This document shows positions 37,045 through 46,327 of a stretch of DNA of 64,000 bases, in pieces. The position numbers were made by a program, and so were the translations under genes. The notes below the pieces were generated by a model. The model ran no database searches. It was not told the origin of the DNA and saw nothing but the letters and a program-made list of their open reading frames with translations. This DNA comes from Streptomyces griseochromogenes (GTDB lineage Bacteria; Actinomycetota; Actinomycetes; Streptomycetales; Streptomycetaceae): positions 868,001 through 932,000 of the forward strand of contig NZ_CP016279.1 of NCBI RefSeq assembly GCF_001542625.1. Direction: 5' to 3'. The first letter of the stretch is position 1. Each line of letters begins with the position of its first letter.

Positions 37045-38067
37045 ATGCTGATCGCTCAGCGTCCCTCGTTGACCGAAGAGGTCGTCGACGAGTTCCGCTC
37101 CCGGTTCGTGATCGAGCCGCTGGAGCCGGGCTTCGGCTACACCCTCGGCAACTCCCTGCGCCGTACGCTCCTGTCCTCGATCCCGGGTGCCGCTGTCACC
37201 AGCATCCGCATCGACGGTGTCCTGCACGAGTTCACCACCGTGCCGGGCGTCAAGGAGGACGTCACCGACCTGATCCTCAACATCAAGCAGCTGGTCGTCT
37301 CCTCGGAGCACGACGAGCCGGTCGTGATGTACCTGCGCAAGCAGGGTCCGGGTCTGGTCACCGCCGCCGACATCGCGCCCCCGGCCGGTGTCGAGGTGCA
37401 CAACCCCGACCTGGTCCTGGCCACGCTGAACGGCAAGGGCAAGCTGGAGATGGAGCTGACCGTCGAGCGCGGTCGCGGTTACGTCTCCGCCGTGCAGAAC
37501 AAGCAGGTGGGCCAGGAGATCGGCCGTATCCCGGTCGACTCCATCTACAGCCCGGTGCTGAAGGTCACGTACAAGGTCGAGGCGACGCGTGTCGAGCAGC
37601 GCACGGACTTCGACAAGCTGATCGTCGACGTCGAGACCAAGCAGGCGATGCGTCCCCGTGACGCCATGGCGTCGGCCGGTAAGACGCTCGTCGAGCTGTT
37701 CGGTCTCGCCCGCGAGCTGAACATCGACGCCGAGGGCATCGACATGGGTCCGTCCCCGACGGACGCCGCGCTGGCGGCCGACCTCGCGCTCCCGATCGAG
37801 GAGCTCGAGCTGACCGTCCGCTCGTACAACTGCCTCAAGCGTGAGGGCATCCACTCCGTGGGTGAGCTGGTCGCGCGCTCCGAGGCCGACCTCCTCGACA
37901 TTCGCAACTTCGGTGCGAAGTCGATCGACGAGGTCAAGGCGAAGCTGGCCGGCATGGGCCTGGCCCTCAAGGACAGCCCGCCCGGATTCGACCCCACGGC
38001 CGCCGCGGACGCGTTCGGTGCGGACGACGACGCGGATGCCGGGTTCGTCGAGACCGAGCAGTACTGA
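37045..38067 (+). CDS. rpoA: RNA polymerase alpha subunit
   Basis: 340 residues. N-terminal domain (~1-230) dimerises and assembles [54 protein letters not shown]. Linker then C-terminal domain (~255-315) that touches UP elements and activators: [20 protein letters not shown] and [18 protein letters not shown]. Acidic tail ends VETEQY. Preceded by a 148-base gap with hairpins. Confidence 0.98.
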   Translation: MLIAQRPSLTEEVVDEFRSRFVIEPLEPGFGYTLGNSLRRTLLSSIPGAAVTSIRIDGVLHEFTTVPGVKEDVTDLILNIKQLVVSSEHDEPVVMYLRKQGPGLVTAADIAPPAGVEVHNPDLVLATLNGKGKLEMELTVERGRGYVSAVQNKQVGQEIGRIPVDSIYSPVLKVTYKVEATRVEQRTDFDKLIVDVETKQAMRPRDAMASAGKTLVELFGLARELNIDAEGIDMGPSPTDAALAADLALPIEELELTVRSYNCLKREGIHSVGELVARSEADLLDIRNFGAKSIDEVKAKLAGMGLALKDSPPGFDPTAAADAFGADDDADAGFVETEQY

Positions 38068-38108
38068 GGGCTCGGGACCGACGGTCCGATTGTGGGTGCG
38101 GGTGCGCT

Positions 38109-38140
38109 GTGGCTTGTCGCGCAGTTCCCCGCGCCCCTTC
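38109..38140 (-). repeat. Dispersed streptomycete repeat, copy in rpoA-rplQ gap
   Basis: On the reverse strand it reads GAAGGGGCGCGGGGAACTGC then GCGACAAGCCAC. It matches 29 of 32 positions with 62573-62604. I recall this core as a very frequent dispersed element in Streptomyces genomes. It is immediately followed by a hairpin. Confidence 0.65.
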
Positions 38141-38169
38141 CGAGCAGGCCCCTTCGGGGCTCCGCTCGG
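38140..38169 (+). promoter_or_regulatory. Stem-loop between rpoA and rplQ
   Basis: Outer CCGAGC (38140-38145)/GCTCGG (38164-38169) and inner GCCCC/GGGGC around TTC. Strong GC stem 73 bases after rpoA, abutting the dispersed repeat; may act as terminator or mRNA-stability element, leaving rplQ partly dependent on read-through. Confidence 0.6.
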
Positions 38170-38248
38170 ATCTCCGACGGGCAACCGCTCGCTCGGATAC
38201 TGACTCCGGTACCTGACACGGCCGGGGCAGACACACAGGAGAAGAACT

Positions 38249-38743
38249 ATGCCGAAGCCCACCAAGGGTGCCCGTCTGGGCGGCAGCGCCGCGCACGAGA
38301 AGCTGCTCCTCGCGAACCTCGCGAAGTCGCTGTTCGAGCACGGCCGTATCACCACCACCGAGGCGAAGGCCCGCCGCCTGCGCCCGTACGCCGAGCGTCT
38401 GGTCACCAAGGCGAAGAAGGGCGACCTTCACAACCGCCGTCAGGTGCTCCAGGTCATCACGGACAAGAGCATCGTCCACACGCTCTTCACCGAGATCGGC
38501 CCGCGGTACGAGAACCGTCCCGGTGGCTACACCCGCATCACCAAGATCGGTAACCGCCGTGGCGACAACGCGCCCATGGCCGTCATCGAGCTGGTCGAGG
38601 CGCTGACCGTCGCCCAGCAGGCGACCGGTGAGGCCGAGGCCGCCACCAAGCGTGCGGTCAAGGAGGCCGAGGAGGCCAAGGCTGCGGAGACCACCGAGGC
38701 TCCGGCCGAGGAGGCCGCTGCCGAGGAGTCCAAGGACGCCTGA
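38249..38743 (+). CDS. rplQ: 50S ribosomal protein L17
   Basis: 164 residues. [41 protein letters not shown] is the L17 signature; [20 protein letters not shown] and [20 protein letters not shown] follow. A ~45-residue Ala/Glu-rich C-terminal tail ([20 protein letters not shown]) is longer than in E. coli but typical for streptomycetes. AGGAGAAGAAC ribosome site. A terminator follows. Confidence 0.98.
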   Translation: MPKPTKGARLGGSAAHEKLLLANLAKSLFEHGRITTTEAKARRLRPYAERLVTKAKKGDLHNRRQVLQVITDKSIVHTLFTEIGPRYENRPGGYTRITKIGNRRGDNAPMAVIELVEALTVAQQATGEAEAATKRAVKEAEEAKAAETTEAPAEEAAAEESKDA

Positions 38744-38760
38744 GGCTCTGCCTTGCAGTG

Positions 38761-38790
38761 AACGGGTCCGCCCCTCGGGGCGGGCCCGTT
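38761..38790 (+). terminator. Alpha operon terminator after rplQ
   Basis: 14-bp stem AACGGGTCCGCCCC (38761-38774) with GGGGCGGGCCCGTT (38777-38790), one T-G pair, very short loop, then CCGCGTTTCC. Confidence 0.85.
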
Positions 38791-38815
38791 CCGCGTTTCC
38801 TGAGAGGATCCAGGA

Positions 38816-39679
38816 GTGAGTGACGAAGTACAGCCCGGGTACGTCCGTGTCCGCCTCGACATCTCCTACGACGGCACCGACTTCCACGGCTGGGCCAAGC
38901 AGGCCGGCGGCAAGCGGACGGTGCAGGGCGAGATCGAGGACGCCCTGCGCACGGTGACGCGGTCGCGGGAGACGTATGAGCTGACCGTCGCCGGGCGGAC
39001 CGATGCCGGGGTGCACGCGCGGGGGCAGGTGGCGCATGTGGATCTGCCCGAGGGAGTCTGGCGGGAGCACAACCAGAAGCTGCTCAAGCGGCTCGCCGGG
39101 CGTTTGCCCAAGGACGTGCGGGTGTGGGCCCTCAGGCCGGCGCCGAGCGGCTTCAACGCCCGTTTCTCCGCCGTCTGGCGCCGGTACGCCTACCGGGTCA
39201 CCGACAACCCCGGTGGCGTCGACCCCATCCTGCGCAATCACGTCCTCTGGCACGACTGGCCGCTCGACGTCGACGCCATGAACGAGGCGGCGCGGGAGCT
39301 GCTGGGGGAGCACGACTTCGCCGCGTACTGCAAGAAGCGGGAGGGGGCCACGACGATCCGGACCCTCCAGGAGCTGAGCCTCGTGCGCGGCGCCGACGGG
39401 ATCATCACGGCCACGGTCCGCGCGGACGCTTTCTGTCACAACATGGTGCGCTCGCTGATCGGCGCGCTGCTGTTCGTGGGCGACGGGCACCGCGGCCCCG
39501 AGTGGCCCGGGAAGGTGCTGGCCGCGGGCGTCCGGGACTCGGCCGTGCATGTCGTGCGGCCGCACGGGCTGACCCTGGAGGAGGTCGGCTACCCCGCCGA
39601 CGAGCTGCTGGCCGCGCGGAACCTTCAGGCGCGGAACAAGCGCTCGCTTCCGGGCGCGGCAGGTTGCGAAACCTGTTAG
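38816..39679 (+). CDS. truA: tRNA pseudouridine(38-40) synthase TruA
   Basis: 287 residues. Makes pseudouridine in the tRNA anticodon arm. [17 protein letters not shown], then the catalytic aspartate in [23 protein letters not shown], and [37 protein letters not shown] near the end. GTG start after AGGATCCAGGAGTGA. Downstream of rplQ in the usual actinobacterial order. Confidence 0.96.
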   Translation: MSDEVQPGYVRVRLDISYDGTDFHGWAKQAGGKRTVQGEIEDALRTVTRSRETYELTVAGRTDAGVHARGQVAHVDLPEGVWREHNQKLLKRLAGRLPKDVRVWALRPAPSGFNARFSAVWRRYAYRVTDNPGGVDPILRNHVLWHDWPLDVDAMNEAARELLGEHDFAAYCKKREGATTIRTLQELSLVRGADGIITATVRADAFCHNMVRSLIGALLFVGDGHRGPEWPGKVLAAGVRDSAVHVVRPHGLTLEEVGYPADELLAARNLQARNKRSLPGAAGCETC

Positions 39680-39833
39680 TCACGTTCCACTTCGGGTCAC
39701 CGAGCTGATCGCACGGCACACCGCGAGCGGTCGGCTGCCGCGCGGGTCGGACGACCCCCGCGCACCCAGCCGGAGTCCGCGGTGGTGCCCTTGCGGCTGC
39801 GGCCGAGGCGGCGCAGGGGCCAGCGCCCCCGGG

Positions 39834-40709
39834 CTACTGGGCGGCGGCCGACGCCTGGGCCTCGCCGCGGCGCCTGATCTGGCGGAAGGTGAACTCCGCC
39901 AGGTCGTCCCCGACGGCGAAGGCCTTCGTGTCCTTGTCGGTGACGCTCTTGCCGTTGAGGAAGCCGGTGATCGTGAAGTAGCCGTAGCGGCCGTAGGCGT
40001 TGCGGGTCGAGCGGCAGAACCCGCCGTCGCAGAAGGGCTTGACGCCCTTGCCGAACAGCGAGCGCACGATGCTGTGGTCGTCGGTCTGGGCCTTGGCCTT
40101 CGCGGCCTGGGCCTCGTTGTCGAAGACGGCGACGCCGACGGTGACCGCGATGCCGCCGTTGGTGTAGGTGGCGCGGATCATGCGGGTGCAGCCGTTGGCG
40201 CCCAGGACCTTGGGCAGGGTGCCGCCGGCGACGGAGCCGCAGTTCTTGGTGTCGGCCGTCGGGCCCTTCTTGTACACCGTCTCGCCCATGGTCAGCTGCG
40301 TGCCCGGGAACAGGGTCCCGGGGCTGAGCGGGGCGGTGTCCTTCTTCACGTCGGAGATGAAGTCCTTCGGGTCCAGCGGCGGCGGGGCGCTGGTGGGGGC
40401 GAAGGACGGCGCCGATGCCGAGTTGCCGGGCAGAGACGCGCTGGCGGGCAGACTGGTGGGGTTGCCCGAGGCGTGGTTGCCGCTGTTCGCGGAGACGACG
40501 GCCATGGCGACGGCGGTGCCTATCCCGATCGTGGCCAGCGCGCCGCCGCCTATGAACAGCAGCTTGCGGCGCTTGTTCCGCGTCTCCGAGGCCTCGGCGA
40601 GCGCGGCCCAGTCCGGAGACCCGTCGTCACCGCCGCTGCTCCAGGGCTGCTGGGAATGCGGTTTCCAGGGATCCCACTGAGACTGGGGTCCCCCCTGCCC
40701 GTAACTCAT
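39834..40709 (-). CDS. Membrane-anchored hypothetical protein
   Basis: 291 residues. An N-terminal Gln/Ser/Trp-rich cytoplasmic segment (MSYGQGGPQSQWDPWKPHSQ) is followed by a basic stop (RNKRRK) and one membrane helix (LLFIGGGALATIGIGTAVAMAV, ~49-70), then a Ser/Pro/Ala linker and an extracytoplasmic domain (~115-285) with two cysteine pairs (NCGSVAG, NGCTR; PFCDGGFC). No known family recognised; similar proteins are common beside truA in Streptomyces. ATG at 40709; an alternative ATG at 40718 would add MRP. Divergent from rplM. Confidence 0.75.
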   Translation of the reverse strand: MSYGQGGPQSQWDPWKPHSQQPWSSGGDDGSPDWAALAEASETRNKRRKLLFIGGGALATIGIGTAVAMAVVSANSGNHASGNPTSLPASASLPGNSASAPSFAPTSAPPPLDPKDFISDVKKDTAPLSPGTLFPGTQLTMGETVYKKGPTADTKNCGSVAGGTLPKVLGANGCTRMIRATYTNGGIAVTVGVAVFDNEAQAAKAKAQTDDHSIVRSLFGKGVKPFCDGGFCRSTRNAYGRYGYFTITGFLNGKSVTDKDTKAFAVGDDLAEFTFRQIRRRGEAQASAAAQ

Positions 40710-40801
40710 GGGGCGCATCTTAGACGGGGGCCGGTGGGTGCTGGAGCGCGTCGGGCGGCATGCCTTGTTTGTCCGGCGTGTGTTCGTCGGCATGCCTCGT
40801 T

Positions 40802-40831
40802 TTGACCCGTCCAGGGGCGCCCAGGTATTCT
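40802..40831 (+). promoter_or_regulatory. HrdB-type promoter for rplM-rpsI
   Basis: -35 TTGACC (40802-40807), 18-base spacer, -10 TATTCT (40826-40831). About 175 bases of leader precede the rplM GTG at 41008. The 298-base region 40710-41007 holds nothing else I can support. Confidence 0.72.
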
Positions 40832-41007
40832 GCTTCTTCGTTGTGTATTGGCTTGCTCATTCTCACGGGACGGGCCCTTACACCGGTCCGCCGGGCCGAT
40901 GACCAGCGACCAGCACGCGGTTTGCGTCACCGTGGTGCGGTCAAGGCTGTCGTGATCGTTTCGGTGACCTGTTCAGGACCATTCACTCGAAGCGAAGGCT
41001 ACGAACC

Positions 41008-41451
41008 GTGCGTACGTACAGCCCCAAGCCCGGCGATGTGACGCGCCAGTGGCACGTCATCGACGCTCAGGACGTTGTCCTGGGCCGTCTCGCCACCACC
41101 GCGGCCTCCATCCTGCGGGGCAAGCACAAGCCGATCTACGCGCCCCACGTCGACACCGGTGACTTCGTCATCGTCATCAACGCCGACAAGGTGCACCTGT
41201 CCGGCAACAAGCGGACCCAGAAGATGGCGTACCGCCACTCCGGCTACCCGGGTGGTCTGCGCTCCGTCCGCTACGACGAGCTGCTGGACAAGAACCCCGA
41301 GAAGGCCATCGAGAAGGCCGTCAAGGGCATGCTCCCCAAGAACTCCCTGGGCCGTCAGATGCTCTCGAAGCTGAAGGTCTACAAGGGTGACCAGCACCCG
41401 CACGCTGCCCAGCAGCCGGTGCCGTTCGAGATCACCCAGGTCGCGCAGTAA
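41008..41451 (+). CDS. rplM: 50S ribosomal protein L13
   Basis: 147 residues. Early 50S assembly protein. GTG start yields [20 protein letters not shown]; then [36 protein letters not shown] and [33 protein letters not shown] ribosome site. Cotranscribed with rpsI, 42 bases downstream. Confidence 0.98.
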   Translation: MRTYSPKPGDVTRQWHVIDAQDVVLGRLATTAASILRGKHKPIYAPHVDTGDFVIVINADKVHLSGNKRTQKMAYRHSGYPGGLRSVRYDELLDKNPEKAIEKAVKGMLPKNSLGRQMLSKLKVYKGDQHPHAAQQPVPFEITQVAQ

Positions 41452-41493
41452 GTCCGGCCACCCCCTAAGACTGAAGAGAATCTGAGGAGAATC

Positions 41494-42015
41494 GTGGCCG
41501 AGACCACTGCCGAGCAGCCGCTCGAAGAGACCGAGCTTGTCGACATCGACAGCTACACCACCGAGTCCGAGGTTCCGGTGGAGGGTGAGTACACCTCCGA
41601 GTCCCTCGCCTCGCGCTTCGGTGAGCCCCAGCCCGCCGCCGGCCTGGGCCGCCGCAAGAACGCCATCGCCCGCGTCCGGATCGTTCCGGGCACCGGCAAG
41701 TGGAAGATCAACGGTCGCACCCTCGAGGACTACTTCCCGAACAAGGTGCACCAGCAGGAAGTCAACGAGCCCTTCAAGGTGCTCGAGCTCGACGGCCGTT
41801 ACGACGTCATCGCCCGCATCGCGGGTGGCGGTGTCTCCGGTCAGGCCGGTGCGCTCCGTCTCGGTGTCGCCCGTGCGCTGAACGAGGCCGACGTCGACAA
41901 CAACCGCGGCCCGCTCAAGAAGGCCGGCTTCCTCAAGCGCGACGACCGTGCGGTCGAGCGCAAGAAGGCCGGTCTGAAGAAGGCCCGCAAGGCTCCGCAG
42001 TACAGCAAGCGCTAA
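41494..42015 (+). CDS. rpsI: 30S ribosomal protein S9
   Basis: 173 residues. Its C-terminal arginine (…APQYSKR) touches P-site tRNA. Core from ~52: [20 protein letters not shown], then [20 protein letters not shown]. An acidic ~45-residue N-terminal extension ([20 protein letters not shown]) is specific to actinobacteria. GTG start after TGAGGAGAATC. A strong terminator follows. Confidence 0.98.
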   Translation: MAETTAEQPLEETELVDIDSYTTESEVPVEGEYTSESLASRFGEPQPAAGLGRRKNAIARVRIVPGTGKWKINGRTLEDYFPNKVHQQEVNEPFKVLELDGRYDVIARIAGGGVSGQAGALRLGVARALNEADVDNNRGPLKKAGFLKRDDRAVERKKAGLKKARKAPQYSKR

Positions 42016-42040
42016 CCAAGAGCTGCCTGCTCGTACTCCG

Positions 42041-42079
42041 AACGCCCCGGCGGCACGCCACATGTGCCGTCGGGGCGTT
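42041..42079 (+). terminator. Terminator after rpsI
   Basis: 16-bp stem AACGCCCCGGCGGCAC (42041-42056) with GTGCCGTCGGGGCGTT (42064-42079), one G-T pair, loop GCCACAT, then CGTTTAT. Confidence 0.9.
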
Positions 42080-42194
42080 CGTTTATCCCGGTCAAGGGCG
42101 TATAACGACACAAGACGCTCAGAGGCTGGTGTGATCGGATGTTCAGCCGCCTGCCAACATTCCTGGCAGCAAGGACGCTTCCTCGGGAGGACAA

Positions 42195-43553
42195 GTGGGA
42201 CGACTCTTCGGTACGGACGGTGTGCGCGGTGTCGCCAACGCGGACCTGACGGCTGAGATGGCGCTCGGTCTGTCCGTCGCGGCGGCGCACGTGCTGGCCG
42301 AGGCGGGCACCTTCGCGGGCCACCGGCCGACGGCGGTGGTCGGGCGGGACCCGCGCGCGTCCGGAGAGTTCCTTCAGGCGGCCGTGGTCGCGGGCCTGGC
42401 CAGCGCCGGTGTCGACGTGCTGACGGTGGGCGTCCTGCCGACGCCCGCGGTGGCCCACCTGACCGGTGCGCTCGGCGCCGACCTGGGTGTGATGCTCTCC
42501 GCGAGCCACAACGCCATGCCGGACAACGGCATCAAGTTCTTCGCCCGCGGCGGCCACAAGCTCGCCGACGAGCTGGAGGACAAGATCGAGGCCGTGTACG
42601 AGTCCCACCGCCACGGCGAGCCCTGGGAGCGGCCCACCGGTGCCGGGGTCGGGCGCGTGCGGTCGTACGACGAGGGCTTCGAGCAGTACGTCGGCCATCT
42701 GCTGTCGGTGCTGCCCAACCGTCTCGACGGCCTGAAGATCGTCCTGGACGAGGCGCACGGAGCGGCCGCGGGGGTCTCGCCGGCGGCGTTCGCGCGGGCC
42801 GGCGCCGAGATCGTCACCATCGGCGCCGAGCCGGACGGGCTCAACATCAACGACGGCTGCGGCTCCACCCACCTGGACCGGCTGAAGGCCGCGGTCATCG
42901 AGCACGGCGCGGCCTTCGGCATCGCGCACGACGGGGACGCCGACCGCTGCCTGGCCGTGGACCACACCGGCGAGGAGGTGGACGGCGACCAGATCCTCGC
43001 CGTACTCGCGCTGGCGCTGCGCGAGCGGGGCGAACTGCGCTCCGAGACGGTCGTCGCCACGGTCATGTCCAACCTGGGCTTCAAGCTGGCGATGGAGCAG
43101 GCCGGTATCCGGTTCGTGCAGACGGCCGTGGGTGACCGTTACGTGCTGGAGGAGATGAAGGAGCACGGGTTCGCCCTCGGCGGCGAGCAGTCCGGGCACG
43201 TGATCATCCTCGACCACGCGACGACCGGTGACGGCACGCTGACCGGCCTGCTGCTGGCGGCCCGGGTCGCTCAGACCGGCCGTTCGCTGCGGGACCTCGC
43301 CTCCGTGATGGAGCGGCTGCCGCAGGTCCTCATCAATGTGCCGGACGTGGACAAGTCGCGGGTGAGGACGTCCGCGGATCTCGCCGCCGCCGTGGCCGAG
43401 GCGGAGCGGGAACTGGGGTCGACGGGGCGGGTGTTGCTGCGGTCGTCGGGTACGGAGCCGCTGGTGCGGGTGATGGTCGAGGCCGCGGACATCGATCAGG
43501 CCCGGTCCGTTGCCGGGCGACTGGCCGATGCGGTGAAGTCGGCGCTGGGCTAG
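42195..43553 (+). CDS. glmM: Phosphoglucosamine mutase GlmM
   Basis: 452 residues. Converts glucosamine-6-P to glucosamine-1-P for UDP-GlcNAc and cell wall. [12 protein letters not shown] terminus; phosphoserine loop [16 protein letters not shown] with S104; metal loop AHDGDADRC; sugar loop [10 protein letters not shown]-terminal phosphate loop [15 protein letters not shown] start with GGGAGGACAA. Pairs functionally with glmS 3 kb downstream. Confidence 0.97.
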   Translation: MGRLFGTDGVRGVANADLTAEMALGLSVAAAHVLAEAGTFAGHRPTAVVGRDPRASGEFLQAAVVAGLASAGVDVLTVGVLPTPAVAHLTGALGADLGVMLSASHNAMPDNGIKFFARGGHKLADELEDKIEAVYESHRHGEPWERPTGAGVGRVRSYDEGFEQYVGHLLSVLPNRLDGLKIVLDEAHGAAAGVSPAAFARAGAEIVTIGAEPDGLNINDGCGSTHLDRLKAAVIEHGAAFGIAHDGDADRCLAVDHTGEEVDGDQILAVLALALRERGELRSETVVATVMSNLGFKLAMEQAGIRFVQTAVGDRYVLEEMKEHGFALGGEQSGHVIILDHATTGDGTLTGLLLAARVAQTGRSLRDLASVMERLPQVLINVPDVDKSRVRTSADLAAAVAEAERELGSTGRVLLRSSGTEPLVRVMVEAADIDQARSVAGRLADAVKSALG

Positions 43554-43622
43554 TTCCCGGTGACGCTGTCACTCGAAGCACGTAACAGAGAGTGCGCAAC
43601 TGATCGCTGATTGTTTCACTTG

Positions 43623-43658
43623 CGTCGAGGGCGCCCTGGGCGGCGCCCTACCTCGACG
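43623..43658 (+). terminator. Hairpin between glmM and the secreted RTX-like gene
   Basis: Outer CGTCGAGG (43623-43630)/CCTCGACG (43651-43658) and inner GCGCC/GGCGC. It lies 18 bases before the next ATG, so it could instead be a leader element of that gene. Confidence 0.6.
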
Positions 43659-43675
43659 AAAGCGAGAAACACAGC

Positions 43676-44203
43676 ATGAAGATCGTGAGCATAGCCCTGA
43701 GGCGAGCGGCCGGTCCGGCCCTGGCCGCGGGGCTCGTCGTCTCGTTCGCCACGCCGGCCGCCGCCCAGACACCGGGCTCCACGGCGTTCCGCCTCTTCGG
43801 CAGCCTCGTCGGGCTCCAAGCGCGTGCCGGTGTGCAGAACCAGGTCTCGTCCGCCGTCTCCGCCGCCAACCATCTGCTCCTCACGGACACCGCGGGCATC
43901 GCGATCGGCCCGGGCTGCGCCCGGGTGTCCGACACCACCGCCGACTGCGGCAGCATCAGCACCGGCACCCGGCTCCTCATAGCACTGGGCGACCAGAACG
44001 ACAGTGCCAAGGCCGACGCCCCGGTCAACACCACCGTCGACGCCGGCACGGGCGTCGACAGCGTGAGCACCGACGGCGGCAACGACACGATCAGCGTGCA
44101 GGACAATGCCGGCGGTGACACGGTGACCTGCGACGGCGGCAACGACGTGGTGTTCGCCGACCCCGGCGACAACATCGCCACGGACTGCGAGCGTCGGTTC
44201 TAG
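43676..44203 (+). CDS. Secreted protein with RTX-like calcium repeats
   Basis: 175 residues. Clear Sec signal peptide (MKIVSIALRRAAGPALAAGL, cleavage near AAAQT). The mature protein has a ~90-residue N-terminal region and a C-terminal part with Gly/Asp-rich repeats: TGVDSVSTDGGNDTISV, NAGGDTVTCDGGNDVVFAD, PGDNI, close to the GGxGxDxUx beta-roll unit that binds calcium. One cysteine pair in CARVSDTTADCG. Function unknown; similar hypothetical proteins occur in Streptomyces. Confidence 0.75.
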   Translation: MKIVSIALRRAAGPALAAGLVVSFATPAAAQTPGSTAFRLFGSLVGLQARAGVQNQVSSAVSAANHLLLTDTAGIAIGPGCARVSDTTADCGSISTGTRLLIALGDQNDSAKADAPVNTTVDAGTGVDSVSTDGGNDTISVQDNAGGDTVTCDGGNDVVFADPGDNIATDCERRF

Positions 44204-44287
44204 GAGCCGCCTGCCCTCGCCGTACGCTCGCGCCGCCCGGCCCGGAGCCACTTCTGGGCCGGCGGAACGACGGGTGGCCGGGTGGCC

Positions 44288-45277
44288 CTACAGCTTGCGC
44301 AGGCGCAGCCGCTGCACCTTGTGGTCCGGGCCCTTGCGCACGATGAGGGTGGCGCGGCCCCGGGTGGGGGCGATGTTCTCCACCAGGTTGGGCCTGTTGA
44401 TGGTGCGCCACAGGGTGCGGGCGTAGTCGAGGGCCTCCTCCTCGGAGACCTGGGTGTACTTGCGGAAGTACGAGTTCGGGTTCTGGAAGGCGGTCTGGCG
44501 CAGCTTCTTGAAGCGGTTGAGGTACCAGCGCTCGATGTCCTCGCCGCTCGCGTCGACGTACACGCTGAAGTCGAAGTAGTCGGCGAGACCGACCCGGGTG
44601 CGGCCGTCCTTGCCGGGCAGGGCGGGCTGGAGGACGTTCAGGCCCTCGACGATCAGGATGTCGGGGCGGCGGACGGTGAGCTTCTCGCCCGGGACGATGT
44701 CGTAGATCAGGTGGGAGTAGACGGGGGCCGACACCTCGTCCTTGCCGGCCTTGATGTCCGCGACGAAGCGGGTCAGTGCCCGGCGGTCGTACGACTCGGG
44801 AAAACCTTTCCGCGACATCAGGCCGCGGGCTTCCAACTCCTTGGTGGGCAGCAGGAAGCCGTCCGTGGTGACCAGTTCGACACGCGGATGCTCGGGCCAG
44901 CGGGACAGGAGGGCCTGCAGGAGGCGGGCCACGGTGGACTTGCCCACCGCCACGGATCCGGCGACGCCTATGACGAACGGGGTGCCGGACTGGGAGCCCT
45001 GCTCGCCGAGGAAGGTGTTCAGGGCGCCGCGCAGGCCGTCCGTGGCGCCGACGTAGAGGTTGAGGAGGCGGGAGAGCGGGAGGTAGATGTCCCGCACCTC
45101 GTCGAGGTCGATGACGTCGCCGAGGCCGCGCAGCTTCTCGACCTCCTCGGCGGTGAGGGGGAGCGGGGTCTTGTCGCGCAGAGCGCTCCACTCCGCGCGG
45201 GTGAGGTCGACGTAGGGAGTCGCCTCCGGCCTTGACCGGTGGGCGCTCCGGGGCATCGAAGAGACCGGAGAGATCAC
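44288..45277 (-). CDS. coaA: Pantothenate kinase, type I
   Basis: 329 residues. First step of coenzyme A synthesis. P-loop [57 protein letters not shown]; and [23 protein letters not shown] are family motifs. Start GTG at 45277. Reverse between glmM and glmS, as known in streptomycetes. Confidence 0.96.
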   Translation of the reverse strand: MISPVSSMPRSAHRSRPEATPYVDLTRAEWSALRDKTPLPLTAEEVEKLRGLGDVIDLDEVRDIYLPLSRLLNLYVGATDGLRGALNTFLGEQGSQSGTPFVIGVAGSVAVGKSTVARLLQALLSRWPEHPRVELVTTDGFLLPTKELEARGLMSRKGFPESYDRRALTRFVADIKAGKDEVSAPVYSHLIYDIVPGEKLTVRRPDILIVEGLNVLQPALPGKDGRTRVGLADYFDFSVYVDASGEDIERWYLNRFKKLRQTAFQNPNSYFRKYTQVSEEEALDYARTLWRTINRPNLVENIAPTRGRATLIVRKGPDHKVQRLRLRKL

Positions 45278-45459
45278 AGTCCATTGTTAACGGAGTTTGA
45301 ACAGCGTGGCGGGGTGGGGTGCGTCACTTACCGGGTTGGGCCGCTCCTGGATCACGCCGGTGTCACGGTCGGGTACCGGGTGGTAATTGCGTGATCAACT
45401 TTGGGCCCGCTGTGTCTAAAGTGCGAGCAAAGATCCACAGGAGAGAAAGAGTCACTCAC

Positions 45460-46230
45460 TTGAGACGCACCGTCGTTCGCCGTAGCGCCGTCGCCGCCTC
45501 CGTCGCCGCCCTCGCCCTGCTCGCCACCGCCTGCGGCGGTTCGTCCGACGGCGGCGACAAGGGGAAGGACGGCAAGCCGGCACAGGCGGCCCCCGGCAAG
45601 GCGCTGAGCGCCGCGGAGCTGGAGAAGGCCGCGCTCACGCAGGCGGACGTCAAGACCGGCAAGATCGTCACCAAGGTGCCGGCGCAGGACGACATCGCGC
45701 AGGACAAGGTGTCGGCGGACAACCCCGCCTGCAAGCCGCTGGCGTACCTCCAGGTCGGCTCCTACGTCGGCAAGCCCGCCGCCACGGTGAAGCGGTCGTG
45801 GACGGGCGACGCGAAGAAGCCCGCCGCGGGCGCGAGCTCCGAGGAGAAGATGCTCGCCATCACCGACCGGCCGAAGACCGTCGAGACGCTGGCCTCCTAC
45901 GACAACGGCGGCGCCGAGCAGGCCGTCAAGGACCTCCAGGCGGCCGCGAAGAAGTGCGCCGGCGGCTTCTCCTTCACCGTGGGCAGCGACAAGACCAAGA
46001 TCGTCAAGGTGGTCACGACCGCCGCGCCCCAGGGCGCCGACGAGGCCGTCGCCCTGACCTGGTTCATCGACGCCGAAGGGCAGGGCACGGCGCCGATGAA
46101 GGGCGTCGTCGTGCGCAAGGGCGCCACCCTCGCCTACTTCCCCGTCCTCAACATCGCGGCGGCCGCCACCGGCAAGGACTTCGACTTCCCGACCGAGATC
46201 GTCGACGCACAGCTCGCCAAGCTCGGCTGA
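45460..46230 (+). CDS. Putative lipoprotein
   Basis: 256 residues. TTG start gives MRRTVVRRSAVAASVAALALL with the lipobox ATAC and a Gly/Ser/Lys linker, so a lipid-anchored exported protein. AGGAGAGAAAG lies upstream, though 14-16 bases away; an in-frame GTG at 45421 is an alternative that would add a 13-residue charged start. The mature domain (~50-250) is a single alpha/beta region with one cysteine pair (NPACKP, KKCAGG). No recognised family; resembles sensor-type lipoproteins but this is weak. Confidence 0.7.
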   Translation: MRRTVVRRSAVAASVAALALLATACGGSSDGGDKGKDGKPAQAAPGKALSAAELEKAALTQADVKTGKIVTKVPAQDDIAQDKVSADNPACKPLAYLQVGSYVGKPAATVKRSWTGDAKKPAAGASSEEKMLAITDRPKTVETLASYDNGGAEQAVKDLQAAAKKCAGGFSFTVGSDKTKIVKVVTTAAPQGADEAVALTWFIDAEGQGTAPMKGVVVRKGATLAYFPVLNIAAAATGKDFDFPTEIVDAQLAKLG

Positions 46231-46327
46231 AAACGACCCGCCGGGGCCCTCGAACCCCGGCGGGAATTTCCGAAATCGGGCACCAGATAGCCACTTTGCG
46301 CGGCTGACGGCCCGTAGGCTGCCGCTC

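Noticed and set aside
46231..46327. glmS ribozyme upstream of glmS
   Set aside because: The gap is only 97 bases and no glmS ribozyme core was recognisable; that riboswitch is also mainly found in Firmicutes.
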